Part shown: positions 7,607 to 16,609 of the stretch, in pieces | How the letters are laid out: each line of letters begins with the position of its first letter | How positions within the stretch are numbered: position 1 is the stretch's first letter | Assembly (NCBI GenBank): GCA_964389475.1 | Contig: CAYMFD010000023.1 | Coordinates: 1-40,295, forward strand | DNA: 40,295 nucleotides | Source of the DNA: CAYMFD01 sp964389475 | Lineage (GTDB): Bacteria > Bacteroidota > Bacteroidia > Chitinophagales > Saprospiraceae | Reading direction: 5' to 3' | The notes under the pieces: model-generated | Database searches by the model: none | Seen by the model: the letters and a program-made list of their open reading frames with translations, nothing else | Told to the model about the DNA's origin: nothing | Program-made: the position numbers and the translations under genes

Positions 7607-8896
7607 CTACAATCTGCCATCTACCTCGTCCTTAGGCAGGATACTCTTGACATCATATAGCACGCCATTCTCTTTGACGATACCTCTGATGTTTAGGTCA
7701 CTATATTCTTTGTGTGCAACTGTCAGAACTACGGCGTCGTAACTGTCCGTGGGCATCTCATTAGTTATGTCTATGCCATACTCATGCTGTACTTCGCTGA
7801 TACTAGCCCAAGGATCGTATAAGTCGACTGTAAGCCCGAATGCCTCTAGTTCCTTATAGACATCGATGGCCTTGGTGTTACGAATGTCAGGACAGTTCTC
7901 CTTAAAAGTGATGCCAAGCATCAAAACCCTCGACCCTTTGACCTTTATGTCCTTTTCTATCAGCAACTTGACCACCTCACTAGCAACGTACTGCCCCATA
8001 CCATCATTGAGGCGGCGACCAGCTAGTATTATCTCAGGATGGTAGCCCGCCTCTTGCGCTTTCTGAGCTAGGTAGTATGGGTCTACGCCTATGCAGTGAC
8101 CACCTACTAGCCCAGGCCTAAATGGCAGGAAGTTCCACTTGGTACCTGCCGCTTCGAGTACCTCAAGTGTATCTATACCGAGACGATTGAAAATCTTGCT
8201 TAGCTCATTAACGAAGGCGATGTTAATATCCCGCTGGCTATTCTCGATCACCTTGGCCGCCTCCGCCACCTTAAGTGAACTAGCCTTGAAGGTACCAGCT
8301 ACTATGACAGACTTGTACACCTGATCTATATACTCTGCCGCCTCCGGAGTTGAGCCAGACGTGACCTTGAGTATCTTCGTCACGGTATGTTTCTTATCAC
8401 CTGGATTAATCCGCTCAGGACTGTAGCCGACATAAAAGTCCTCATTGAATTTTAAGCCACTGTGCTTTTCTAATACAGGTATGCAATCCTCCTCAGTAGC
8501 CCCTGGATATACCGTCGATTCGTAGACGACGTAGTCGCCCTTCTTGAGGACCTTGCCAACGGTCTCGCTTGCCTTAATAAGTGGTGTCAGCACAGGGCGA
8601 TGATTGCTATCTGTAGGTGTAGGTACGGTGATCACGTAAAAATTGCAATACTCAAGATGCGCGGGATCTGTAGTCACCAACAGTCCATCTTGGTCAAAAT
8701 CTTGCGTACTCGCTATCACAGCCTTGAGTTCGTCATCAGCTACCTCGAGTGTGCTATCGGTACCCCCATTGAGCTCGTCTACTCTAGCTTGATTAATGTC
8801 AAAGCCGACGGTCATGAACTTTTTACCAAACTCCACTGCAAGTGGTAGCCCTACATAGCCAAGACCTATGACTCCTATTTTTGGATTAATATTCAT
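7607..8896 (-). CDS. tviB: UDP-N-acetyl-D-glucosamine/galactosamine 6-dehydrogenase, TviB/WbpO type
   Basis: NAD-dependent four-electron oxidation of UDP-HexNAc to the uronic acid. It has 429 residues, with dinucleotide motif GLGYVG at 11-16, VPTPTDSNHRPVLTPLIKAS, the Glu/Ser segment YESTVYPGATEEDC, and the catalytic cysteine C268 in GLVGGHCIGVDPYYL. The GHCIGVDPYYL form and GRRLNDGMG separate it from UDP-glucose dehydrogenases, and it follows Vi-antigen TviB almost segment by segment. Its product UDP-GlcNAcA can be epimerised by the WbpP-like enzyme or oxidised by WlbA (12216-13184), so it stands at a branch point. The exact HexNAc substrate cannot be read from sequence. Confidence 0.93.
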   Translation of the reverse strand: MNINPKIGVIGLGYVGLPLAVEFGKKFMTVGFDINQARVDELNGGTDSTLEVADDELKAVIASTQDFDQDGLLVTTDPAHLEYCNFYVITVPTPTDSNHRPVLTPLIKASETVGKVLKKGDYVVYESTVYPGATEEDCIPVLEKHSGLKFNEDFYVGYSPERINPGDKKHTVTKILKVTSGSTPEAAEYIDQVYKSVIVAGTFKASSLKVAEAAKVIENSQRDINIAFVNELSKIFNRLGIDTLEVLEAAGTKWNFLPFRPGLVGGHCIGVDPYYLAQKAQEAGYHPEIILAGRRLNDGMGQYVASEVVKLLIEKDIKVKGSRVLMLGITFKENCPDIRNTKAIDVYKELEAFGLTVDLYDPWASISEVQHEYGIDITNEMPTDSYDAVVLTVAHKEYSDLNIRGIVKENGVLYDVKSILPKDEVDGRL

Positions 8897-8977
8897 TTCT
8901 ATGCTTGTTTCTCTATTGTTATTTGTTTGATTCAGACATTACATCTTGCCTGGCATACCAATTACTATTAGCATTTA

Positions 8978-10474
8978 TCATGACTTCGCTTTCCATCTTG
9001 CCAAGACTTGTTTTGACATTATATCGTTAAAGTCTTGCGACACTCTAGTCCAGTATATCAGCGGCAAGAACAACACCAGAACTATTGTACTTTTTACTAT
9101 AATGCTCAAAAGATCATTCCTAAAGGCTGGTATCCACCAAACACAAGACGCAACTACGACCGTAACGACTGCAATGACAAGGTTTGCTGTACTCAGTGGT
9201 TGGAGTCGATATCTGGTATATAAAAACATTAATTTCAATAGGTTAAATGCTGTAAGTGATACGCATGTAGCTATTGCTGCACCTAAGACTCCATACTCTG
9301 GTATTAGTATATAGTTAGTAGAGATACTCAATGCCGCTAAAAACAACATAAAGTAAAGGTTGTATTTATAAGCCTCCGAATAAGACAATACTTGACTATT
9401 AACGCCAGCAATACCGTCTAGTAGCTTGGCTATTCCAATCACAACAAACAAGAGAACACCACCTGTAAAAGCTTCAGGGTTACTACTTACATCAAAAAGA
9501 TGCTCTAAATTAACTAGCACTCCAATAAAAATCAAACTCCCAACAATCTGGTTGAGTATAGAGGACTTGGTGTACATCTTAGATATCTCATTTGTATTGC
9601 CTAGTGACCAGTTTTTGGCAATAATAGGACCTGCCACTTTGCCGATTGACTTGTTAGGCATGTCAATCACAGACGCCATTACCAGAATATTAAAGTAGAG
9701 GCCATTTTGCTCGGCATCTAGCAATGTGGTAATCATAAAACTATCCAAGCGAAATGCCATCATACTCCCTAATGAGGTAAGTGCTATGAATAAGCCGTAT
9801 GTCAAAACAGTCTTTCGATTTACTGCTTCCTTAAAGAAAGTAAGATCAAGCTTGTAAGTAATGAGGCCGTAGTAAGCTCCGTAAGCCAGAACAACAATGA
9901 TACTAACAGTGTAGTAGCAAAAAATAAGAGGAGCAATCCTCGTCGGTGCAAGTGTACCGTATGCACTCAGTAGTACTAGTGCAGGCAAGAACAACTTAAA
10001 TCCCAAGTCTTGAATGGCAACTGGTATCGCAACTTTTCCATAATTGGTCAAGAAGCTATTTATTATGTAAAATATTAATACCGCACCTACACTAGCTAAG
10101 ATCCATGGCATATTGGACTGAAGTAGAATAATATCAAAACCTGCAGACTCGAGACTAGCATAAGCGAATCCTCTACACAGGTAGAAAAGTACTGCAAAGC
10201 AGAAAGAAATTACTAAACCACAAACTAAAAGCGTTGGTAGGAGCTTCCTGCCATCACCGACACTATCAAATTCTGCAAAGAATTTAATAATCACTTGAGG
10301 AAGCCCAAGACTAGCAAATGGGAGAAGTAGTAAAATACATCCTATGAAAAACTGTGCAGTACCATACGTTTCGTGGTCTAAAGGGTACACAAATAGCATA
10401 CTAACCATACCGATCATGGTTGCCAGTAACTTCACAAAAAGGGTCTTTGATGTCTGTCTAAGGAGTAAAGACAA
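8978..10474 (-). CDS. wzx: Oligosaccharide flippase, Wzx family
   Basis: Polytopic inner-membrane protein of 498 residues with about 12-14 hydrophobic segments and short charged loops, as in the MOP/Wzx exporters. It would move lipid-linked repeat units across the inner membrane. It begins with SLLLRQTSKTLFVKLLATMIGM and contains GTAQFFIGCILLLLPFASLGLPQVIIKFF, the typical first two helices and loop of this family, and has the usual C-terminal helices (YGVLGAAIATCVSLTAFNLLKL). Four bases separate it from the upstream methyltransferase. The 81 bases between it and tviB show no clear signal. The gene looks more A+T-rich than the sugar-nucleotide genes, common for flippases. It implies a Wzy-dependent pathway, but no Wzy is in view. 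Confidence 0.88.
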   Translation of the reverse strand: MSLLLRQTSKTLFVKLLATMIGMVSMLFVYPLDHETYGTAQFFIGCILLLLPFASLGLPQVIIKFFAEFDSVGDGRKLLPTLLVCGLVISFCFAVLFYLCRGFAYASLESAGFDIILLQSNMPWILASVGAVLIFYIINSFLTNYGKVAIPVAIQDLGFKLFLPALVLLSAYGTLAPTRIAPLIFCYYTVSIIVVLAYGAYYGLITYKLDLTFFKEAVNRKTVLTYGLFIALTSLGSMMAFRLDSFMITTLLDAEQNGLYFNILVMASVIDMPNKSIGKVAGPIIAKNWSLGNTNEISKMYTKSSILNQIVGSLIFIGVLVNLEHLFDVSSNPEAFTGGVLLFVVIGIAKLLDGIAGVNSQVLSYSEAYKYNLYFMLFLAALSISTNYILIPEYGVLGAAIATCVSLTAFNLLKLMFLYTRYRLQPLSTANLVIAVVTVVVASCVWWIPAFRNDLLSIIVKSTIVLVLFLPLIYWTRVSQDFNDIMSKQVLARWKAKS

Positions 10475-10478
10475 GGCG

Positions 10479-11027
10479 CTAAGATCTTTCGCAGTAGACG
10501 AGATAATAACGGTCTACTAGACGCCTCAACAATGGCCTAAATCCTATTGAATTGTCATACGCTTTCCACTTGATCGAATCTTTAATTTTCCAACCAGCTT
10601 TGTTGAGTAGCATATCAAACTGTCTAGGTTCGAACTCATGATAGTGCCTATCCCATTCTTCTTTCTCATTCCAATAAGCTGTAGCAAACCAAAGACTCAA
10701 GGGAACGGATGTAATTAATCTTGGTGCAGCAATAGACTTTAGCAGCGGGTATGGAGAAACCATATGCTCAAAAATCTCAAACGATGTGATACAGTCGTAG
10801 GTACCTTCGACAACATCATAGTCATCATCTAGGTCTACTCCAAACTTAGTATTATCAACAATGTATCCACGGCTCCTAATCTGCTGAGCAAGTTTATTAT
10901 CTATTCCTAAATCAAGGATATGGCTACCCTCATCAAGATGCTTCTCCACGAACGACAGGGACTTTTTAAAGCGTAGTTGCCGCGTTTTGGATGGTTTGCG
11001 ATAGACGTCTTTATTCTGTTGTATCAT
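10479..11027 (-). CDS. SAM-dependent methyltransferase-like protein
   Basis: 182 residues resembling class I methyltransferases of the Methyltransf_23 kind found in polysaccharide clusters. The motif I region is HILDLGIDNKLAQQIRSRGY, with Asn-Lys where a glycine-rich turn is usual. Then come YDCITSFEIFEHMVSPYPLL (the FExxEH motif), RLITSVPLS, and HYHEFEPRQFDMLLNKAGW, which is typical of this group. The altered motif I makes SAM binding less certain, though related proteins in EPS clusters show similar changes. It lies four bases from wzx and 47 from the next glycosyltransferase. A sugar O-methyltransferase is the best guess. Confidence 0.7.
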   Translation of the reverse strand: MIQQNKDVYRKPSKTRQLRFKKSLSFVEKHLDEGSHILDLGIDNKLAQQIRSRGYIVDNTKFGVDLDDDYDVVEGTYDCITSFEIFEHMVSPYPLLKSIAAPRLITSVPLSLWFATAYWNEKEEWDRHYHEFEPRQFDMLLNKAGWKIKDSIKWKAYDNSIGFRPLLRRLVDRYYLVYCERS

Positions 11028-11074
11028 TTTACGGCTCCATTTAGAAAGATATTTTCTGCATTATCTGCATTGAA

Positions 11075-12205
11075 TTAAGCTATGCTTTGGACCAATCGAA
11101 GTAGTGTTTCCATACCATGTTCGGCAGAGTACGTAGGAGCCGACTTATCTGACAACTGCTTAAATTCATACACATCTTGCCTGTCTAGACTACCGAGGCA
11201 TTCTCTAAGATCACTTGACTCCCAACCTTCTAATACCCGTCCTACCCCAGTAGAATCAACAAGTCTCTTCATCTCATCAGCTGGCCCAACGATCACACCC
11301 AATCTAGCCTGTATGTACTCAAACACCTTGTTTGGCAAAGCAATTTGGTTGTGCATATTAGTGGCCGGAAGTAAATAGACTCCCAAATCATAGCTAGCAA
11401 TTGTCGACACTATCTGATCAAATGGTACTGCGTCGTGAAAAAAAACGTTTCGGAATGGTCTAGCTAGCTGTTGTAAGGTCTTGAAGTGTGCTAGCCTGGT
11501 AGGGCTGTTCTTCAGCAATAGAAGGTGCAACTCAAAGCCTTGCAAGCCTCCCACACCTTCAATTAGTGCCTCGATATTTTTTCTTGGTGCACAGTTTCCG
11601 TGATAGACGACTTTTATAACCTCACTGACCTGTCCTGGCACTCTATCGTGGTATTTGCTAGCGTTATTCACAACAAGAGACCGATCTTTGGCTACCCCCA
11701 TCTGTCGATAAACCTCTAACAGACCCTTTGAAACAGAAATAAAGTATCCAGCACCCTGAATGGATTGCTCAAGTAGCCTGACCGTCGCAGGATGTAAAAA
11801 ATATCGATGTTTTATACTCTCTTGTCTACAAACCGTGTAAAGCTCATGTGCATCGAAAATTATTCTAGATTTAGAAGTCAATTGCTGCGCTAAATCGATA
11901 GCAGTTGGTTCGTTTGCTATTATCACGTCATACTGATTCCCTCGTAGTTTATCAATCAGGTAAGTGTATTGAAATCGGTAGCGTAAATACTTAACATCTA
12001 GTCTAAGCGCCAATAGGATTATAAACACAAGACGATCGATCAGGCGGCCATTTCTCTCATCAACTTCGAAGTGAGTTCCCTTTGTGTTTAAAGGTTTACC
12101 TATGCTGACAGTATCGACACTGGCTATCTCTTCTAATGCCGCCAGCTGCCTAATCACTCGTGGATCACGATCTAAATCAGTAAAAGAAACAATGAGAATC
12201 TTCAC
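11075..12205 (-). CDS. Glycosyltransferase, GT4 family (GT-B fold)
   Basis: Probably adds a sugar to the lipid-linked repeat unit on the cytoplasmic face. I take the GTG at 12205 as the start. It is preceded by AGGAA and gives KILIVSFTDLDRDPRVIRQLAAL, a classic GT4 N-terminus. The frame continues upstream to 12307, but that part lies inside the WlbA gene and encodes a low-complexity Ser/Thr stretch. The result is 376 residues. The C-terminal nucleotide-binding half includes VVYHGNCAPRKNIEALIEG and, near residue 290, ALPNKVFEYIQARLGVIVGP, where the Glu is the usual donor-binding residue. The donor and linkage are unknown. Confidence 0.85.
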   Translation of the reverse strand: MKILIVSFTDLDRDPRVIRQLAALEEIASVDTVSIGKPLNTKGTHFEVDERNGRLIDRLVFIILLALRLDVKYLRYRFQYTYLIDKLRGNQYDVIIANEPTAIDLAQQLTSKSRIIFDAHELYTVCRQESIKHRYFLHPATVRLLEQSIQGAGYFISVSKGLLEVYRQMGVAKDRSLVVNNASKYHDRVPGQVSEVIKVVYHGNCAPRKNIEALIEGVGGLQGFELHLLLLKNSPTRLAHFKTLQQLARPFRNVFFHDAVPFDQIVSTIASYDLGVYLLPATNMHNQIALPNKVFEYIQARLGVIVGPADEMKRLVDSTGVGRVLEGWESSDLRECLGSLDRQDVYEFKQLSDKSAPTYSAEHGMETLLRLVQSIA

Positions 12206-12215
12206 CTTCCTATTA

Positions 12216-13184
12216 CTATTGCTTGAAAGGGTGCTTAACCACAGGCAGCTTGCAGAAAGGGTGGTAGTCGCCATTGAGTCCCACAGGTGTTGCATGTCGT
12301 ATGTCAAATACCGTTTGAATTGCCTTTTTAGTCTCTTCTAGCGCAAATCCTCCACCCGATAAGATATCCTTGTAACTCGTGGTATGCAACTCCGTAAAGC
12401 CTCCACTAAACTCAATTTCCTCGTCGTCGATCGTAAGTGAGCGATAGGTCCGCAGTCCACGATCTCGCACCTCCTGCGGGATAGTGTCGTAGTTGATACT
12501 CAAAAACCATCGTACTCTTGCCCGATCAAATTCTAAATATCCTGCTGCTCGATCATGTGTATGCAAGTGAACTACATTCTGCTTTACATCCCCAAAAATC
12601 CAACCCAACATATCAAAGAAATGAACACCAATATTAGTGGCAATACCACCCGACTTTTCACTGTTGCCTTTCCAGCTGGTATAGTACCAACTACCACGTG
12701 ACGTCTGATAGGTCAAATCGAAGTCAAACACCTTGTCTGGCGGTGCTGCATCCACTTTCTTTTTAAGGGCAATGATGCTCTCATGCAACCGTAATTGCAG
12801 GATTGTATGCACTCGTCTGCCCGTTTCTTTTTCAATCTCTTGGAGAGCTTCGATATTCCATGGATTGAGTACTATTGGCTTCTCACAAATCACATCTGCA
12901 CCATAGCGCATACCAAATCGCATATGCGCATCATGCAGATAATTAGGAGAGCATATGCTTACATAATCCAAGGCTGTACCATTGCGCTTTAGCTTTTCGA
13001 GATGACGATCAAATCGCTCAAACTCAGTAAAGAAAGCTGCCTGTGGAAAGTAGCTATCTATAATACCAACACTATCATTGTTATCGACTGCCGCGACCAA
13101 ATCATTGCCCGTATCCTTAATGGCTTTCATGTGCCTAGGAGCAATGTATCCTGCAGCCCCTATTAAAGCAAAGTTCTTTTTCAT
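12216..13184 (-). CDS. wlbA: UDP-N-acetyl-D-glucosaminuronate 3-dehydrogenase, WlbA/WbpB type
   Basis: Gfo/Idh/MocA oxidoreductase that oxidises C3 of UDP-GlcNAcA, preparing it for transamination. It has 322 residues. The N-terminus MKKNFALIGAAGYIAPRHMK, the motif DYVSICSPNYLHDAH, EKP at 101-103 with the conserved lysine, LQLRLHESIIALK, and TNIGVHFFDMLGWIFG with H188 all follow WlbA of Bordetella closely. The pathway partners are present: WbpE aminotransferase (20083-21210), WlbB acetyltransferase (16028-16609) and WbpI epimerase (19037-20083). The gene overlaps the PIG-L gene by 4 bases at its 5' end. Confidence 0.94.
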   Translation of the reverse strand: MKKNFALIGAAGYIAPRHMKAIKDTGNDLVAAVDNNDSVGIIDSYFPQAAFFTEFERFDRHLEKLKRNGTALDYVSICSPNYLHDAHMRFGMRYGADVICEKPIVLNPWNIEALQEIEKETGRRVHTILQLRLHESIIALKKKVDAAPPDKVFDFDLTYQTSRGSWYYTSWKGNSEKSGGIATNIGVHFFDMLGWIFGDVKQNVVHLHTHDRAAGYLEFDRARVRWFLSINYDTIPQEVRDRGLRTYRSLTIDDEEIEFSGGFTELHTTSYKDILSGGGFALEETKKAIQTVFDIRHATPVGLNGDYHPFCKLPVVKHPFKQ

Positions 13185-13810
13185 AGTACTATTCTTATTG
13201 GCTCAAATGCTTCTGCATATCTAGCACCCACTCTTGCTCCTCTGGTTAGGGCTAAGGACTTGATATACTCCGCACTGGCGTAATATCTAAAACTCTGTGA
13301 TCTGTATGCTTCTACAGCATGGATTTTAGCTTCCAAGTCTGTAGCATCGAATGTAAGTAACACCTGAGATGGTAATGTGAGATTGTTCCATGGTAGCTCG
13401 TAGCCAAGTATTGATACCTTTTTGAAGGCACGGAGTGCTTCACAAGTTACCGTAGCGTGATCTTGATGTATGTCAGTCGTAGTTGGCGTTAAAACCAAAT
13501 CAGGTGAAAAATCCCGATTAACTCTCACCAGGTGCTCGAGAATATCTTGCCTTCGGCTGGGAAAATGCCTGACGCTGTAATCCAGCAGTTGCACATCTGT
13601 AAGCCCTAGTCGATCCGTGGCGATCAACATCTCCTTGGACAGTGTATCCTGGGGTATGCCATCGGGTATAGACTCTTTGCAATCGCTAAATGCCACATAC
13701 CTCAAATCACATCCTTGACGAACAAGTCTACTGACCACTCCACCACAACCAAACTCCACATCATCTGTGTGAGGAGCTAGCAGTAGCACTTTAGAAAAAG
13801 GTAAGCGCAT
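13181..13810 (-). CDS. PIG-L/LmbE-family N-deacetylase
   Basis: Zinc-dependent deacetylase fold. It has 209 residues, with PHTDD at 13-17 (zinc and catalytic Asp) and the second metal motif DIHQDH at 113-118. Known relatives remove N-acetyl from GlcNAc on lipids, antibiotics or sugar intermediates. It overlaps wlbA by 4 bases and the sulfotransferase by 1 base, so the deacetylase and sulfotransferase are translationally coupled. That pairing suggests that the amine it exposes could be modified further, perhaps sulfated, but this is inference. It could also act at the nucleotide-sugar or lipid-linked stage. No signal peptide is visible, so action is cytoplasmic. Confidence 0.88.
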   Translation of the reverse strand: MRLPFSKVLLLAPHTDDVEFGCGGVVSRLVRQGCDLRYVAFSDCKESIPDGIPQDTLSKEMLIATDRLGLTDVQLLDYSVRHFPSRRQDILEHLVRVNRDFSPDLVLTPTTTDIHQDHATVTCEALRAFKKVSILGYELPWNNLTLPSQVLLTFDATDLEAKIHAVEAYRSQSFRYYASAEYIKSLALTRGARVGARYAEAFEPIRIVL

Positions 13811-14745
13811 TACGAGTAACCAAATTTAATAATGTACTCAGATAGTCGATCATTAACCACTTGAGTAGTAGTTGCATCAAACTCCTGCTTGTAGCGACCA
13901 ACATGTCCTGCACTCAAGTCAAAATCGAGCATTTGTTCTGAGGCTTCGAGGCCCATAAATCTGCCCATTGTTTCAATCGTGTCAACTGACGCAGAAATCA
14001 AATTCTCAAGTTTAATTTCTAAAATTGACTCCGCATTTATCAGCGATTTCTGTTTGAGGTAAACATCGACGAGATCCTGATAGTAGGTGACTATATCTTC
14101 AAGACTGGACGGGGTCCATCTCTGTCTCATCATAGACGCCACGACATCTCTAGGGTCGCGAAGCATTACTATGACTTTAGCCGTGGGCAAAAGCTCTATC
14201 AACGGTGACAAAAACAAACTTGTCCATGTATTATCCTCCAGAAAAACCGATGCGCCTTGGATATCACAAATGGATTGATGACAATCATCTAAAAATCTTG
14301 TCAATGCAGTTGAGATACGAGTTCTATCCGCTGGATAGTAGGCCATTTCGTTATGATCGCTAGTCCTAAACGACCCCGGATAGGCTGCGTTGTAAGTAAA
14401 GCTCTGCATCGAGGTCTCTAGCCTTTCTACGAATGTTGTGTATCCAGGAATCCACTTTTCCAACTCCCAATCCGCATAAGGCTGCTTTACCCCTACTGTG
14501 CCTTGAGGTTCAACCTTTGCGGCAAGCCGTCTGAGAAATCCAAGTAATTGCTTAGACCTGTAGTCAGCAATGTAGGGTGACCAGGTAGAAGCATCCGCAT
14601 AAAAAGGTAGTATTCCCTCTGGGTCAACGGTAAATCTATGTTCGAACGGCAAGGTGGCTACCTGATCGTGTAAGGACCAAATGTTCTTCACTACGTTACT
14701 ACCCGACCGGCCAGTCCCTGTGATAAAAATGGTTTTGCTCGACAC
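13810..14745 (-). CDS. PAPS-dependent sulfotransferase
   Basis: Transfers sulfate from PAPS to a carbohydrate acceptor. It has 311 residues. The 5'-phosphosulfate loop is TGTGRSGSN at 9-17, and the 3'-phosphate motif VIVMLRDPRDVVAS is at 191-204, where Arg and Ser contact PAPS. The segment VFLEDNTWTSLFLSPLIELLP between them is typical of the Sulfotransfer_1/3 group. It abuts the GT4 gene upstream with no spacer and overlaps the PIG-L gene by 1 base. PAPS would come from CysC/CysD/CysN encoded downstream. No signal peptide is seen, so it likely acts on lipid-linked units in the cytoplasm. O- or N-sulfation cannot be decided from sequence. Confidence 0.9.
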   Translation of the reverse strand: MSSKTIFITGTGRSGSNVVKNIWSLHDQVATLPFEHRFTVDPEGILPFYADASTWSPYIADYRSKQLLGFLRRLAAKVEPQGTVGVKQPYADWELEKWIPGYTTFVERLETSMQSFTYNAAYPGSFRTSDHNEMAYYPADRTRISTALTRFLDDCHQSICDIQGASVFLEDNTWTSLFLSPLIELLPTAKVIVMLRDPRDVVASMMRQRWTPSSLEDIVTYYQDLVDVYLKQKSLINAESILEIKLENLISASVDTIETMGRFMGLEASEQMLDFDLSAGHVGRYKQEFDATTTQVVNDRLSEYIIKFGYS

Positions 14746-16026
14746 CTAAGCTACCTTGCGATTGACAATATGCAAGTATCTTTCTGCTAGAAATTTCCTA
14801 CTAAAATGTAAGCCTAGATGATGGCCGATAGTGCTATTGCGATATCCTTGAGATAAAGTCTGTAGTACTTTAACGCATGCTGCCGCATCTTCATACGATA
14901 CGTAGTGATAACTATCTTGGTCACTCATCACCTGACGTAATGCGCCTTGCTGTGGACCTACACATAATATAGGCCTGCGACTACCCACATACTCGAAAAA
15001 CTTGCCGGTAAGGATACCCTCTGCACCGGGTGTATTATTTACGACTAAAAGGAGTGCCGGCGCTGATTGCATGATCTTCACCGCCTCATCATGAGGTACG
15101 AAGTCCTCAATCGAAACGTAGTCTCCTAGACCAAGAGCCTCGATATCCGCCAACACCTTACCATCTATCTGACCTATGAGACGTACTAACATGGGCTCTA
15201 TCCCACGATCCAACATCTCTCTCATTGCCTTCCACAATACCCCCGGATTACGATCCGCATTCATAGAGCCTAGGTAAACGATTTCTGGCTTCTCGCTGAC
15301 TTTCACTTCGTTGCTAAAATCAGCAGGGTCATAGCCATTGGTCACGACTTCTACATCACGATTACCTGCTAACTGAGACAAGTCTATTGCTATCTGCTCA
15401 CTCACCGTTACCACCTCATCTGCAGCGGTCAAGACCTCTCTCTCTAACTTGCGATGCTTGTGGTCTGCACTAGCAGACAGCTGCAACTGATCATAGAAGT
15501 CTATGCCTGTCCAAGGATCTCTAAAGTCAGCAACCCACTTTAGACTGGGAAAACGCTTTTTAAGGCCCAAAGCAATCATATGCATGCTGTGAGGTGGACC
15601 AGTACTTATAATGCAGTCAAAGTCTTCCTCTTGTAACCTCTTAGCCAGATACTTTACACTTGGCTTGATCCACATCATCCTCGCATCAGGGATAAAAAAG
15701 TTACCTCTCACCCATACGCTGAGACGCTGCGTGAGCGACGGTTTGTCATTTATAAATCCACTATAGATCTTCTGGTCTTGCTGCTTACCTGTAAATCGCT
15801 TGTACCAGGCATATGGCTCAGTGATAGGGTGCTTCCACACCGTGATATCGCTGTGCACATCATCTATGGTCGACTCATCGATCACAGGATACTCAGGATT
15901 ACTCGGCGTATAAACAGTCAGATCGATACCCATCTTTACTAGGTATTTACTCATCTTGAGCCAACGATGGACACCACCGCCGCCTGCTGGTGGCCAGTAA
16001 TAGGTGATCAGAAGTACTTTCGTCAA
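14746..16026 (-). CDS. Glycosyltransferase, GT4 family
   Basis: 426 residues. The N-terminal acceptor half starts TKVLLITYYWPPAGGGGVHRWLKMSKYL, a form common in Bacteroidota EPS clusters, and continues with STGPPHSMHMIALGLKKR and WVADFRDPWTGIDFYDQL. The C-terminal half has EIVYLGSMNADRNPGVLW and EGILTGKFFEYVGSRRPILC near residues 365-385, which hold the donor-binding glutamates. It probably extends the repeat unit. It directly abuts the sulfotransferase and follows WlbB after one base. It is one of only two clear glycosyltransferases in the window, so more must lie outside or in gaps if the repeat unit is longer than a trisaccharide. Confidence 0.88.
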   Translation of the reverse strand: MTKVLLITYYWPPAGGGGVHRWLKMSKYLVKMGIDLTVYTPSNPEYPVIDESTIDDVHSDITVWKHPITEPYAWYKRFTGKQQDQKIYSGFINDKPSLTQRLSVWVRGNFFIPDARMMWIKPSVKYLAKRLQEEDFDCIISTGPPHSMHMIALGLKKRFPSLKWVADFRDPWTGIDFYDQLQLSASADHKHRKLEREVLTAADEVVTVSEQIAIDLSQLAGNRDVEVVTNGYDPADFSNEVKVSEKPEIVYLGSMNADRNPGVLWKAMREMLDRGIEPMLVRLIGQIDGKVLADIEALGLGDYVSIEDFVPHDEAVKIMQSAPALLLVVNNTPGAEGILTGKFFEYVGSRRPILCVGPQQGALRQVMSDQDSYHYVSYEDAAACVKVLQTLSQGYRNSTIGHHLGLHFSRKFLAERYLHIVNRKVA

Positions 16027-16027
16027 T

Positions 16028-16609
16028 CTATGCGACTCTATTTACCATGCGATCCTTGATCTCATACTGCTGACCACTCTCCTCACAAGTGGCCTTGCCC
16101 GCCTCATCAAAGTTGAGGCGATGCCCATACTCACCGACCCATCCGATCTGACGACCAGGATTGCCGACGATCAGCGCATAGGCAGGCACAGGCTTGGTGA
16201 TTACTGCTCCAGCACCAATTAAGGCATATTTGCCGATTTCATTGCCACATATAATCGTTGCATTGGCTCCGATAGAGGCTCCTTGCCGTACATGCGTGAC
16301 ACTGTAGAGGCCTCGTCGATTGACCGCTGATCTAGGGTTGATCACATTAGTAAACACCATAGAGGGTCCGAGAAACACATCGTCTTCACAGATTACGCCT
16401 GTATAGATGGATACGTTGTTTTGTACTTTGACATTACGGCCCAGGATCACATCAGGCGATACGACTACATTCTGGCCTATATTGCACTTTTCACCGAGCT
16501 TGCATCCTGGCATTACATGGCTAAAGTGCCAGATCTTAGTGCCTGCACCGATCTCGCAGCCATCGTCAATTACAGCCGTCTCATGGGCGAAGTATGTGGT
16601 TTCAGTCAT
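16028..16609 (-). CDS. wlbB: UDP-3-amino-GlcNAcA N-acetyltransferase, WlbB/WbpD type
   Basis: Left-handed beta-helix acetyltransferase of 193 residues with hexapeptide repeats (HETAVIDDGCEIGAGTKIWHFSHVMPGCKLG at the start, IGANATIICGNEIGKYALIGAGAVITK near 112-140). The IWHFSHV and GPSMVFTNVINPRS segments are diagnostic for WbpD/WlbB, which acetylate the 3-amine made by WbpE/WlbC to give UDP-2,3-diacetamido-glucuronic acid. The start ATG at 16609 overlaps the end of the MNT-HEPN fusion gene by 8 bases, so the two are translationally coupled. Confidence 0.93.
   Translation of the reverse strand: MTETTYFAHETAVIDDGCEIGAGTKIWHFSHVMPGCKLGEKCNIGQNVVVSPDVILGRNVKVQNNVSIYTGVICEDDVFLGPSMVFTNVINPRSAVNRRGLYSVTHVRQGASIGANATIICGNEIGKYALIGAGAVITKPVPAYALIVGNPGRQIGWVGEYGHRLNFDEAGKATCEESGQQYEIKDRMVNRVA

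Noticed and set aside
12206..12307. Extended N-terminus of the glycosyltransferase (from ATG 12307)
   Set aside because: These codons lie inside wlbA and encode a low-complexity tail; GTG 12205 gives the normal family start.
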